DNA of 64,000 bases from Nymphalis io (Eukaryota > Arthropoda > Insecta > Lepidoptera > Nymphalidae). How positions within the stretch are numbered: position 1 is the first letter of the stretch; every line of letters starts with the position of its first letter. The stretch is taken from contig NC_065904.1 in the NCBI RefSeq assembly GCF_905147045.1, positions 9,176,001 through 9,240,000 on the forward strand, in the 5' to 3' direction. Position numbers and translations under genes: made by a program. A model generated the notes under the pieces. That model saw nothing but the letters and a program-made list of their open reading frames with translations. It was not told the DNA's origin and ran no database searches. Below, piece by piece: positions 15,001 to 25,700 of the stretch.

Positions 15001-15784
15001 ACAGTTACCAAGATTTTTTTTTATCAAATCTCAATAAAAAGTTAGGTCGGATGTCCGTTGTCCGTTGGACGAGTGTTGATTGAAACTAGTTGAGTTATGT
15101 TATGTTCTCTTAGATATAATCAATAGGTATTTTTTTGGCTCATGAAACTTCGGGGGCGTACGCAAAAAAAAACACCATAGTTTCATGACAATAGGAAGAA
15201 TGGCTTAGTAACGCAAAGAGGACAAACATCCAAAAGATTAATTTTGTTTATGTAAAATTAATATCTGAATTATTTAATGAGTACCTATATTTCGACTTTC
15301 TCTAATTTGATCAGTACTTTTAAAGGAGTTTGTACAGTATAACAGTACTGTTGCAATTTTTTTTGTTGAGTTGTTAAGTGCGCTATGGGCCGTCTTCGTG
15401 CAATTGTTATCTCGGAACGCACTAATAAACACTAACGGGGATTTTGCATTAAATTACAATGACTAAAGAAAATAATATATTTATTTTTCTAAACAAATTT
15501 AACACAGAGCACACACTGTTTTGGCATTTTTTTTTATTTAGGTAAGGAACCTATTATTTTTGGCAAACACATGAGTTGATCTTCATAGTAATAAACTAAT
15601 AAATGATGAAAATCCAAATTATTAAAGAACGTTAAAAATATATTTTTTTTAAATAAGATAAAATAAATATTTGTTTCATCATAAAATTATTTTGTTCACA
15701 TTTTTATACTTTAAAAAATTTTCTTCGTTATTAAATTGAGTATTTTAATCACTATATTTAAATAATATAAAGCTCACCGTTCAT
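1..15784 (-). CDS. Secreted protein of unknown function, 5' three exons (runs off left edge)
   Basis: Three exons join in phase on the minus strand: 15784-15778 (ATG AAC G), 921-821 and 501-1. Introns are GT-AG: donor GTGAGC after 15778, acceptor before 921, donor GTAAGC after 821, acceptor TTTGCTTTCAG before 501. The protein starts MNVVPLWLVALIIQTSLTTV, a hydrophobic signal peptide with likely cleavage near residues 21-22, followed by a basic stretch (GLHHRRSLIGHG). The third exon adds 167 residues without a stop, rich in Gln, Asn, Pro, Ser and Tyr and of low-complexity character, with no cysteine after the signal region. It is therefore probably an extracellular or cuticle-associated protein, but I recognise no domain. 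The split of a signal peptide by a very long first intron is common in insect secreted-protein genes. The 3' end lies outside the window. Exons 2 and 3 are well supported; the 7-nt first exon rests on phase, donor and promoter context only. Confidence 0.6.
1018..1186 (-). repeat. Bm1-like SINE, 5'-truncated copy
   Basis: A T-run followed by the shared segment with GGACGAGCATATGGGCCACC and GGTAAGTGGTCACC. It matches the copies at 24243, 24684, 49140 and 57121. Oriented minus, its poly-A end lies at the left and it lacks the distal half. Confidence 0.7.
3054..3243 (-). mobile_element. Short A-tailed retroelement (family A) with 17-bp target-site duplication
   Basis: The unit contains the family core GGGTATTCCGATGTTC (read on minus) and ends in an A-run, here seen as T's at the left. 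It is flanked by perfect direct repeats AAGAAGTCTGTAAACCT at 3037-3053 and 3244-3260. Related copies are at 17213, 35456 and 56370. The long duplications and A-tail indicate LINE-mediated (target-primed) insertion. No tRNA-like boxes are seen, so it may be a 5'-truncated LINE 3' end rather than a SINE. Confidence 0.75.
3784..4045 (+). repeat. Bm1-like SINE, internally deleted
   Basis: The head (GGGCTTTGTGCAAGCCCGTC) is at 3785-3850 and the tail (GACCACTTACCATCAGGTG) at 3955-4045, followed by an A-run. About 100 intervening bases do not match the family, so the copy is rearranged or partly replaced. Confidence 0.6.
4838..4965 (+). repeat. tRNA-derived SINE fragment (family F)
   Basis: Contains a pol III B-box-like GAGTTCGATCC at about 4898 preceded by a degenerate tRNA-like head, then the segment GGGCTATTGTCGTCCCAACA. 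A single copy is seen in this window, so the family is inferred from the tRNA-like layout only. Confidence 0.4.
7369..7604 (-). repeat. tRNA-derived SINE (family B)
   Basis: Read on minus it begins GACGAGCCGGTTGGC, carries an A-box-like TTGGCCTGGTTGG and a B-box GGTTCGATTCCCA about 40 bases on. It then has a unique body with GTCCTGAGTCTGGGTGTAAT. Copies are at 23582-23822 and, split by another element, at 56956-57482. Confidence 0.7.
8365..8515 (+). repeat. LINE-like 3' end
   Basis: The stretch with GGTTACCTGGAAGAGATCGC, GATAAGGTCGCC and a terminal AATAAAGTAATAATAAATAA simple tail resembles 3' ends of non-LTR elements common in Lepidoptera (recalled, not searched). No reverse-transcriptase frame remains upstream. 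Confidence 0.45.
10095..10143. repeat. Perfect 16-bp inverted repeat with 17-nt loop
   Basis: TACAGAAAGGGCACAT (10095-10110) and its exact reverse complement (10128-10143) flank a loop whose GGA and TCC can pair further. It lies inside the long first intron of the secreted-protein gene. Confidence 0.9.
10515..10695 (+). repeat. Degraded family C SINE
   Basis: Blocks such as ATTCATCTCGTGCTAAGCGG and CCAAACCTTCTCCTCAA and a final AGCCCAGTCAGGACA match the family C order seen at 60198-60510, with many substitutions and deletions. Confidence 0.5.
12540..12945 (-). repeat. tRNA-derived SINE (family E) interrupted by a DNA transposon
   Basis: On minus the head reads TGCCTCGTTGGTCTAGTGG (A-box TGGTCTAGTGG), with the B-box region GGTCCAGGATTCAATTCC further on. 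The copy is split between 12621 and 12913 by a hAT-like element. Relatives are at about 17985-18145 and 19370-19545. Confidence 0.6.
12622..12912. mobile_element. Non-autonomous hAT-like element nested in a SINE
   Basis: A 291-bp insertion carries repeated GCGGCACAC/GCGGCATAC motifs and ends that resemble each other inverted (AGTGATT at left; GGTTGAGAATCACT at right). It is flanked by CCACTAGAC at 12613-12621 and 12913-12921. The right terminus matches the AGTGATTCTCAACC style of hAT ends (established for that superfamily). The duplication reads as 8 or 9 bp depending on where the end is set. It has no coding capacity. Confidence 0.65.
13341..13407 (-). repeat. Family C SINE terminal fragment
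   Basis: GTCCCACTGCTGGGCTAAGG followed by CCTCCTTTCCCTTTTGAGGA matches the distal end of family C; the rest of the element is absent. Confidence 0.6.
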
Positions 15785-15920
15785 TTTAACACGGCTACTC
15801 CACACGTACGATCACAATTTAAAGCTGCGTACACACGTTTGCATCACTGTCACAGCACTCGCGGTAGGAACGCACGAACAGTTGCAATAGAAAATCGCTT
15901 CTGACGCGGCAAGCAACTGA
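15778..15920 (-). promoter_or_regulatory. Probable first exon and initiator of the secreted-protein gene
   Basis: Read on the minus strand, a TCAGTT arthropod-type initiator at 15920-15915 opens a GC-richer stretch of about 130 bases. This ends in an AAAATG start context, ATG AAC G and a GTGAGC donor. I infer a transcription start near 15918 and a 5' UTR of roughly 135 bases. No clear TATA box is seen upstream. The base composition stands out against the AT-rich flanks, as expected of a promoter-proximal exon. Confidence 0.45.
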
Positions 15921-16297
15921 CCAAGGTGTGGGGCCTGTGGTGGTGGTGTTTGAATAAGGAATTACGTCTGTGTTTAGAAACTAGCCTCCCGTGATTTATT
16001 TTTCATGACTATATTGTCAGTTTGGTACAATGACATTAGCTTATTTTATCCAAAACCTTTAGAAAACTATTACAAAAAATAACAATTAAGCAATTTATAC
16101 GTACGATAAGAATAATATATTATTATTAATCACATTATTATTCTATGTGGATTGATAAAACTCGTTGTATGTTCTTATTAAACCATAAGCTACATTGCCT
16201 TACCGTAAAACGAATTAATTAATTCTTTAAAGTACATAAAAATTAAAAAGATTTATAGATGTTTAAATATTTCGAATCCATTTTATATAACCGTAAC

Positions 16298-16628
16298 CGT
16301 AACAGCCTGTGAATGTCCCACTGCTGGGCTAAAGGCCTCCTCTCCTCTTTTTGAGGTTCTCCTCAAAAAGAGGAGAGGAGGCCTTGGAGGTTTGGAGCTT
16401 ATTCCACCACGCTGCTCCAATGCGGGTTGGTAGAATTCACATGTGGCAGAATTTCAGTGCAATTAGACACATGCAGGTTTCCTCACGATGTTTTCCTTCA
16501 TCGTAAAGCACGAGATGAATTATAATCACAAATTAAGCACATGAAAATTCAGTGGTGCTTGCCCGGGTTTGAACCCACGATCATCGGTTAAGATTCACGC
16601 GTTCTTACCACAGGGCCATCTCGGCTTT
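16298..16628 (-). repeat. Family C tRNA-derived SINE carrying an inverted duplication
   Basis: Near-complete copy. On minus the head has an A-box TGGCCCTGTGG and a B-box GGGTTCAAACCCGGG, and the tail is the CAGGCTGTTACGGTTACGG simple repeat. Inside it, 16332-16356 is repeated in exact inverse at 16361-16385, an arrangement the other copies lack. Confidence 0.85.
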
Positions 16629-16940
16629 ATTTTATATAAACCTTATATAAATTATAATAACAATACTTTTTAAATACAACAAATAAAATTAAATAATTAA
16701 GTGAGATAAGAAGTGTTTTCAAGTCTGCTACATAAAACAAAAGAAATTAATTTAAAATAAAATTTGTATCTAAGCTGTTCCTAATAAATTAATATTTTTT
16801 TTTCTCATATTCTAACCTTTGTAATATACATCGATAATATAATCAATACAGCGAAATTTTTAAACTCATAAATTTCACAGTATTATGTAAAATTAATTTT
16901 TATTAAAATAATTATTATGTAAGATTTATATAAAAGTAGT

Positions 16941-16967
16941 ATTGACAATCGAAATTCGATTGTCAAT
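16941..16967. repeat. 13-bp inverted repeat with 1-nt spacer
   Basis: ATTGACAATCGAA (16941-16953), one A, then its exact reverse complement (16955-16967). It is intergenic, and the near-zero spacer makes it a possible cruciform site. Confidence 0.85.
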
Positions 16968-17212
16968 TGTAGTTAGATAACTGACAAAAAATGCAGCAGT
17001 CTCTATTATAATAATTTTCATATATATTATAAATAAATTTGAATATATTGCACAAAATTTATAACAGTATCAAGTTTTTCTTAATATCCTCTTAAAATAT
17101 CTCTAGAGATGTAACACTTGTGTCATAATACATAATTTTGCTGAATTAAATACACATAATTTATCGTGTAAAGAGTAGCCTTTTTATCTGTTGGACGAGA
17201 TGTACTTCTTAT

Positions 17213-17389
17213 GTCACGGTAGCATGCGCAATCCCGCTTCTCGTTAAGACGGAAAGGGTACCGCTGGTTTTTTAGTGGGTATTCCGATGTTCGCGCTACA
17301 CTCGGCGCCTTGGACACCGGCGAGCCCCACATCACCCCCACTGTTCCCGTGGGGGAAAAGAGTAATGCGTTATTCCAGCGTAAAAAAAA
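17213..17389 (+). mobile_element. Family A A-tailed retroelement
   Basis: Starts GTCACGGTAGCATGCG, has the shared core GGGTATTCCGATGTTCG and ends CCAGCGTAAAAAAAA. It is flanked by GTACTTCTTAT (17202-17212) and GTATTTCTTAT (17390-17400), a target-site duplication with one later change. Confidence 0.75.
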
Positions 17390-17984
17390 GTATTTCTTAT
17401 TTTAATGTATATATTTATAGTTCATGAAATTTTCTTACACATGCCCTTTTTTTATTCAAAATTCCTCATCATAGGTTGTCTGGAAGTGATTGCTAGAAAC
17501 AATAAGACCCCTGCACTTAGCATCCTACGCATTGTACTATGCCATAATTTTAACTTCTATTTACTTTTTCTATTCTTTTATTCTATGACGTGCATCTATA
17601 AACCAGAACGTTACTAGCAAGGAAACTAGCTGGTAATGGTCAGTAAAATATAAAACATGATATAAATAAGAATACCCCATTATTGACACATCGATAAAGA
17701 AATTATTATCTATAATACTTTCTTTCATACTCATTTCTATTCATTACGGGTTCCTTTGCGCATATTGACGCGTGATACTATAATTTCTCTCGTCCCTTAG
17801 AATGTGAAATGTATGGAAAGTGGTTCCGGAATATTTTTTGGACAATCGATAAAATAGAAAGTCAATTAGTTACATATGATTACGATATTGTAAAATATAT
17901 ACATAATACTGTCTTTATTAAGTTATTTTATTATCAACGCACAGTCTAATCTATAATGCAATCGAGATCTTTACGCACTTTTCG

Positions 17985-18145
17985 TGGCACGGGAGTGTAC
18001 ACACTTTCTACTTCCAGACTCCGGGTTGCTACTGAGAATCTTCGACAGAAAAACTCAATAACCTTGTGTGTGCCCGACTTGAGATTTGAACCCAGGACCT
18101 CGGGATCTGCGGCCTTTATATCTAGCCACTAGACCAACGAGGCAA
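17985..18145 (-). repeat. Family E tRNA-derived SINE
   Basis: On minus it opens with TGCCTCGTTGGTCTAGTGG and has a B-box-like GGGTTCAAATC about 45 bases on. The body contains CGGAGTCTGGAAGTAGAAAG. Confidence 0.6.
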
Positions 18146-19369
18146 TCAAAAACATATACATAGATAAAAACGTGCATATTTTATTTGAGCTATGTACGTA
18201 TTGTATACTAAGTTTTTTTTCTTCTAATTAAATAGTTTTTAGTTTCGCGGAAAGACCATATTTGCGAGTTCTTTTTTATATGCATATAAGCTATAACTAA
18301 ATAAAAAAACTAATTTTTTTTTAGTAGTTTAGGATTATATTGCTGCTATTAAATTTTCACCAAAAATATTTCATAGGCTTTTGCAAACTTAACAAGTCTG
18401 TTAAGCATATTCTTTGCTTTCATATATTATTATATACATCTTAATATTTACTGTGTAAATACTATTATTTGCTCTATATATACTAAGAGAAGATTTAGAT
18501 ATTTCTTCTAGTATTTCCAACAGGTTTTAATGCAAGTTTTTCATCACTTTTTGCTATCAAAGAAAGTTACTACTCAAGTCTATCTATATGGTTGAACAAA
18601 TCTCGAAAACGATGCACAGAAATATAGTGACCTAGTTTGTAATTTTATTACGCCTATTAATATATAATTTATTATTAATAACTAAATATTTTTTGTGTGG
18701 TTATATTTTATACCTAATAAAAAAATATGCAAAATTTTTAGGTTATAATAATTATATAAATAAATAATAATAATATTGACGCCATCTATCCTAGACAAAG
18801 GAACTAATAATATTAGTTTACGAACTGTATATAAATTTAGCAAATGGTGTAAATATTTCATCAGGTAGGGTATCATAAAATAGTGTCATTCTATTAAAGT
18901 AATATTATAAGCATAAACGTAAAATCGCTATTTATATTTTGCTAATATTTTATGCAGAAAAGAAAGCACTAAAACGTAACAAATAATATATGCATTTACA
19001 TAATACCCATCTGGTAATACGAGGAAATAGAGAACGTATTTTCATAATTTACTGCTATTATCCAATTAGTTCAGGAATCGAAACTTCCTCGTTTAATTAC
19101 TTCCGATTTACTACACGTTCATCTGTTTATATATACAGCTTTAAATTGTTTTTTTTTAGCAGTAATCAGTTAGTAAATTGATGGATTATTAAATAAAATA
19201 AAATCTGTAGTTTTTTTTGTATATTGTGATGTAGATACGATACTCACGGAAATCATACACTCTGAAGTTAAAATATATATTATGTATAGTGATGTCCAGG
19301 GCGCGTCAGCAGCGTTTGTGGTGTTTTTTTTACGTGGCTAGCTATTTTATGGTGACAAAGAACCATTCC

Positions 19370-19545
19370 AGGCGCAAAGTTCAGGCTCGGAAATTTGGCT
19401 CGGAAAAGCCTTTACGTGCTTTCCGAGCCATAATTGTAAATAAGTTCTGCATTTTGCGGATATGTACCCGACCCGGAATTTGAACCTAGAACCTCGAGAC
19501 CTACATATTAGTTAGCCACTCGACCAACCGATTCAAGTCAAGCGA
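19370..19545 (-). repeat. Family E tRNA-derived SINE, diverged
   Basis: On minus it has a TTGGTCGAGTGGCTAAC head, a B-box-like AGGTTCAAATTCC and the shared block GCACGTAAAGGC. It is more diverged than the copy at 17985. Confidence 0.5.
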
Positions 19546-19715
19546 CATTTAAACTATATATTTTATATTGCTTAAAGGTCACTTGCTAGATTTCTTTGAT
19601 AGCTTAAAACGAATCTTACGTCTGGATACTGTTGGCTGAAGCTTGAATATATGGTTTATTATTAAATTATTAAATGGATGTTGTGAGAAAAAAATTCAAA
19701 TAAAACAAATTGTAA

Positions 19716-22700
19716 TTATTCTCTACTATTACATTCCTCTAAAGTTTCTCGAACAGTTATTAGCAAATTTTCTCTGGATTCCTTATGTTCATCCCCATTC
19801 AAATTATTCTTGAGAATCATCAAAGTTTTCATTATTAAGCTGTGCTTCGAAATATGTTGTTTTTTTAATTCCCTGCCTTTTTTAATTGTTATCTTCAACA
19901 AAGTTAGCCAGTTTTGTGTGAACGTGATGAACTCTTGTGTTATGTTTTGTGTTAATTGGAAACGTATGAGTGTGTGCGTCCAAGGTTGGGATGTCAAAGT
20001 GGCGACAAGTTTTAGATCGTTTTTGTAAACAATTGCATGTTTGTAAATTGAACTTAATGTTTTCCAAGCTGCTGGTGACTGATTTTTGGGATCCTGTCAA
20101 AAAGTGACTTATTTACTATAACTAGACAAATAATTTGAAATTGAATTATAAACGGGGATTGAAAACTAAAACGGCTAATGGCTAATCAAGCGCAATTGAA
20201 TTGTTCAAATTAAAACATTAAATAAAAGTCATTAATAATAAAGATGATTTTTGAGTTCTTCCTCTCCAAAATCTTACAAATTTTACCCAACTTTATTTAC
20301 GTCATATAGTTTTTTTTCTTCAATATTATAAAAATCAATTCCTTTAAAACGTCATGATTATTCGAAAGTATATACTAATTAATTATTTAATCTAAAAATA
20401 TCTCAGAAAATCATATAAAAACCTAAAATCTTACTCACACGAGAACAAAGCATTAACTGTATTCTAAACATGAGTGCTCTTAACGCATAGCACTGTTGAT
20501 ATTGTGAAGGATGCTCCTTCAAATCGTAAGATAAGATTAATGGCGTATTAGAACTGGAGTTTAGAACCATATAAATCAATTGCAAGAGAGACGAACCACG
20601 TTTGTTCTCACTGTCCTGACGAAGAGATTTTATTACCAAAGCAGTTTGCATTTCAATAATCGATTTTGGCTGAAATAAATATTAAAAAAAATGGTATTAT
20701 ATTATTTATTAAGTCAATGCTTAAAACTTTTAATATTAATATCGTGTTTTAGAATCCATACAAACAACTGATAAAGCTAAATTGTATTAAGATTAGGTAA
20801 AATTATCGACTTTAAATTTGGCTGTATACCTATATATAATTAAATCTTCAAAATTGCAAAACACTGTTCGGAGCAAAGGGGCGAAGTACGGAGTAGAGTA
20901 TTTCATAGACCTTAATTCTACGGTCAAACCTTACGTAATTAGAAGTTTCGGTATAAAGGATAATGACTCAAAAAAATTTTAATCTCGTAAATGGAAAAAT
21001 AAGACATAGCCATTAACGAATGGCTTTTGTTGAATCAATGATATGGGTAAAATTGAGATCATAGTGTTTGACAATTTAGAAGGATGTAAAATAAGAACCG
21101 TTAGAGCAAATAGTGAAATGTCTCACCTGGTATTTATTCTTTGTGAAGCAATAGACAATATAAGAAAGGAGTTGCAGAGCGATGCATGCGACTCCGTCAT
21201 CAGAACTATTTGTTGCTGTGAGCACACTCGGTAGGAAACCGGATCGGTTCATAAATGTAATCAATACTATAAAATTAGATTTATAAGATTGTTTAAATAT
21301 ATTAACAATAAATATAACTAAAAGTGTAATATTAGATATGGCACCATATCACAAAATAGATCAATATTATAATTCGCCGAGCCGGAATACAAAGCTGCTA
21401 TTACTTCTCAAAAACAGTCTCAAAAAGTTTTTTTTTTAATTTGTTTACGTATTTTCTAATTTTGATGGACCTTAAATATGTGTTTACGAATAGGGCTAAT
21501 ATTTCCATTAAAATATAGTCGTAACAAACATTTTTTTGAAAGCTCTTTTGTACTATAAATTATTATTAATTTGATTAAAATCCCTAGCCTATTAACAACC
21601 TTTAAGCCTAAGCAGATAGAGCAGTTTGTGCTGATAGATTTGTATTATTTTAATTGTTTTTATTTTCTCGAAATATATATTTTTTTTAATGTTTGTGGTA
21701 AATAATTTTAAATGTATACCCTTATTTTCACTTTGATTTCTTGATACTCCTAATAATAATAAGCACAACTTCAAACAGACGTATTCATAGTGATATCTAG
21801 ATTCGATATTATTGGTTTCTGGAATATTCTTCGAATATATTGTTGTTATAAGAACAGCCACTTTCAGGCAGATTGACTGATCCATTTCTTCTGGTAGTCG
21901 TTTCGTTGCTATTTCTAATATATAGCAGATATTTGTATCTGTCAAATTTTATAAATACTCGACTTAAAAAGAAGTTGGAAATGGAAATATATTTTAGAGT
22001 TCACTTTTCACTGCTTTAAATGTAAATTTGATTTACGATTAAAACAGCGGTGCCTATGTATTTTTTAAATAGTCAACCGCTCTTTATAAATGGTTAAGCC
22101 TTAAATATTCAAGATATAAATAATATAATAAATTAAAGCCTCTTTGTTAATATAGGTGAATATTATTGAATTAATAATTTTGCTAAATTTGGAATAGTTC
22201 GATGAAAACTAAAAAGGCGCTATCATAATTTTAAAATCAATAATGAATATATTGTCCTGTCGTGTATTTAGCAATTGTCAAGGCGATCGATTAACGACAT
22301 TTAAGCTGATGTATTACAGCGCTAGCGAGTTAGAACAAAGTGGAAATTAAAAAACTCTCCGTGATAATATACATGTAGATATGTATGCGCAAAATATCAT
22401 GATAAGCTGTACCTATCGAACAATACTTAACAAAATTTTGACCAGCAAAGTTATTTTGTAAGAACAGACTCGAAACTCACCGCAGAAAACGGTCGCTAAA
22501 TGTCAGAAAGAAAAATTCGACATTGACAATAATAATCATACTATTTCAAGAATATACGCACGGAAGTATATCACCATAAGTCGGTTGTCAACATTTCACG
22601 GATGAGTAATGAAGTTCTTGCAGAATAGGACTGCAGACATGCCTACATCCATTTTATATGAACATATATAGAAATATAACAAGATTACCTAATTCATCAT

Positions 22701-25700
22701 CACAGTCTATCAGTGCTTTGGAAAGAACACCAGGTAGCAGAGACCAAACTAATAAAGCAAATTCCTCCTTCGTATTTTCATCCCCATCTTCTAAACAAAC
22801 GTTCAGTGCTTCCATACAGTTACTTATAATTGTAACATCTTTAGATTGCGTTATAACGTTAAGGAGTAATTCCCATATCACCGATCCCTTAGTTATGTCG
22901 TCTGGTAGAGAATTTTCTATTTTGAACCACTCCGATAGCTAAATGTTAAAAAAACTTGCTACATATACCTATATATACGTCTTTTCTAGTTTCTGGCTTC
23001 ATAACTAGTGGACGTTTGATGGACAATGTTAATAAAATCAAAATAAGTAGATATAAATGATACTTGGAACTTGTCTCATATCCGACGGTAGGTACGAATT
23101 TTGAGTTTTGACACACATAGCTTTTAAAATATGGTAATCAGGTTTTTGTTAGACTTTTATCTTTTTTTTTGTTTTTAAATTTATACGTATTTTAAGTTTA
23201 GAATCGTATTCATTAGTGATAAAAAAATTGAAACAATACTTTCAATATGGATTATAAAAAATAAAAAAAATATATGAAAACAAAATGGATCTCAAAATAA
23301 ACCAAGGACAATGTTTAAAATAAGAATTTAGTGAATATTTAAATCTTAAACTCACAATATGTAACCTGACTTTATTGGAGATACGCGAAGACGTAAATGC
23401 CCAAAATAAAATAGCTGGATTGTGGGTGTAATAAATTGCTGGCTCTGGATACAACATGGCTACTAAACGGTCTGTAGCTTTCTCTAAATAAACTCTTTGA
23501 TCTAAAGAATCCAAGGAGCCATTTGATACTGTTGACATCTGTATACGGAATTAGTTAACAAGTTAATAATAATAACCTGAGACACTTTTCACATACGTCC
23601 ATTTGATCCCAAATTAAGCTTGTACAAAGCTTGTCCTATGGAAACCAGACAACTGATATACTACTTTTCTTTTGTAAATACATACTTATATAGACAATTA
23701 CACCCAGACTCAGGACAAATAGACATGTTCATGCACACAAATGTCTATCCTGGGTGGGAATCGAACCCACAACCTTCGAGGTGTAAGGCAAGTATTTACC
23801 AACCACGCCAACCGGCTCGTCGAAAAATACTTTTATTATTTCGTATTTCATTATTTTTTTGGAGTTTTAAAAAAATACGTACTGCAAAAATAAGCCATAA
23901 TGCTTTAACAACGTATCCAGGCGGTTTTATAGTTTTAGGTATACGCAAGATATACTCTACTAAATATGGAAGCAAAAGCGCTGTTGACTCCTCGGGACTG
24001 AAAAACAATTGCTAGAGAAAATTAATATGGACCATAATAATTTGTAAAGAAATATAATTGTTAATAATACTATATAATGTCATTATGTACTTCTCTGATG
24101 ATTGACAGTAAAAATAAACATAAATTAGCAAGCTGTATGATTGATGCTTCTGTAGTTGTATTCCAATGTTGTGTGGTTTCTCAATTCCGTATTGTAATTC
24201 TACTAAGCCCATCTATAAAAGTACAAATTTTATTAAATTATCACTGGTGGTAGGGCTTTGTGCAAGCTCGTCTGGGTAGATACCACCCACTCATCAGATA
24301 TTCTACCGCAAAACAGCAATACTTGATATTGTTCTGTTCCGGGACAAGGGACATAAAATCTTAGTTCCCAAGTTTGGTGGCGCATTGGCTATAAGCGATG
24401 GTTGACATTTCTTAGAATGCCAATGTCTAAGGGCGTTTGGTGACCACTTACCATCAGGTGGCCCATATGCTCGTCCACCTTCCTATTCTATAAAAAAAAA
24501 AAAAATACTTTTGAAATTTGGTATACTAAGAAAGTATAATAGAGAAATATATAAAAGTATAATAAAATATATTAAAGAAATAATATACAACTATTGTCGG
24601 CTCTCTATTATTGTAAACATAGTTTTAGCAATTGTAAAATAATACATTCAAATTATAAAAACGCGCAAATCAAGTTGGCAATCTTTTTTTTTTTTATAGA
24701 ATACGAAGGTGGACGAGCATATGGGCCACCTGATGGTAAGTGGTCACTACACTGGCTCACTCACCCTTCAAACCGGAACAGAACAATATCAAGTATTGCT
24801 GTTTTGCGGTAGAATATCTGATGAGTGGGTGGTACCTACCTAGACGAGCTTGCACAAAGCCCTACCACCAGTAAAATCTAAAATCTCTAATTTCTAGTTA
24901 CTGAAATGCTGATCAGTCCGATTTATTAAACTAAATACTATATTTTAATTGGTCGCATATTGCGTCAATGACTGTCATTAACCAATTACAATAAAGATTA
25001 AAATAAAATAAATTCATTTGGCTTTTAATGTTCAGAAACTTGAGTTAAGCTTAAGTTTATGTAAATGACTCACTTGTTTCGTTATTAACGGGCGAAGCGA
25101 AAAGTTAGAGGTTCTTATTCCGACGCGTAATTTTTTTATATGTTATAAGCACAATATTTCGCGCTTATAACTAAATCATGACAGGTCCATATACGTAAAG
25201 TATTTTTTAATACTAATATATCTAGTATTTTTATTACTTACATTAATATCTTTAACGCATGTTTCAGGATTAGAATTATCGATCACAGATAAATATTTCT
25301 CAGCTAAAACTTTCAGCAATTCCCCGAGGACTAGCGTGCTAATTTTTCGAACGTTTGCATCATTTCTGTTGCTTATATAATAAAATTAAATAAAAATCAG
25401 GAAAGTAAATGTCCTATTGCTGGGGCTTATCCTACTTTTTTTAAAGGTTGGAGCTTATTTCACAAAGCTGGTCTATGTGTTTTGGTATATTTTCAGTCTG
25501 AAAATTTCGGGGGGCTTGAACCTTCTATAGGCCTTGGGTAGCCAAGGTGCCCGAGGTAACCTTCCTCTGATCCACATACAATTTTTGTCACGAGGTCCTT
25601 CACCGCCGGACACGAGATGAATTATAAACACAAATAATTAAGGACAGGAAATACAAAGGGCCCCTAGGCCGATTATTTGTAGTCCAAAGCATAAATGTCT

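Larger units (their letters stand above)
922..15777 (-). other. Long first intron (14.9 kb) of the secreted-protein gene, repeat-bearing
   Basis: No credible coding exon was found on either strand; open frames here are short and AT-driven. It holds SINE fragments (1018-1186, 3054-3243, 3784-4045, 4838-4965, 7369-7604, 10515-10695, 12540-12945, 13341-13407), a LINE-like 3' end (8365-8515) and a perfect 16-bp hairpin (10095-10143). A GC-richer patch sits at 1610-1670. A short piece at 5953-6010 resembles a dispersed lepidopteran repeat. The remainder is AT-rich sequence in which I see nothing. Confidence 0.55.
15921..19715. other. Intergenic region between two minus-strand genes
   Basis: Lies upstream of the secreted-protein gene and downstream of the MEI1-like gene. 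It contains a family C SINE, a family A insertion, two family E fragments and a 13-bp palindromic repeat. Short open frames have no coding features. The 3' UTR of the MEI1-like gene probably occupies the last few hundred bases. Confidence 0.6.

Noticed and set aside
24594..24812. Open frame over the minus-oriented SINE
   Set aside because: Peptide is the translation of repeat sequence, also found over other copies.
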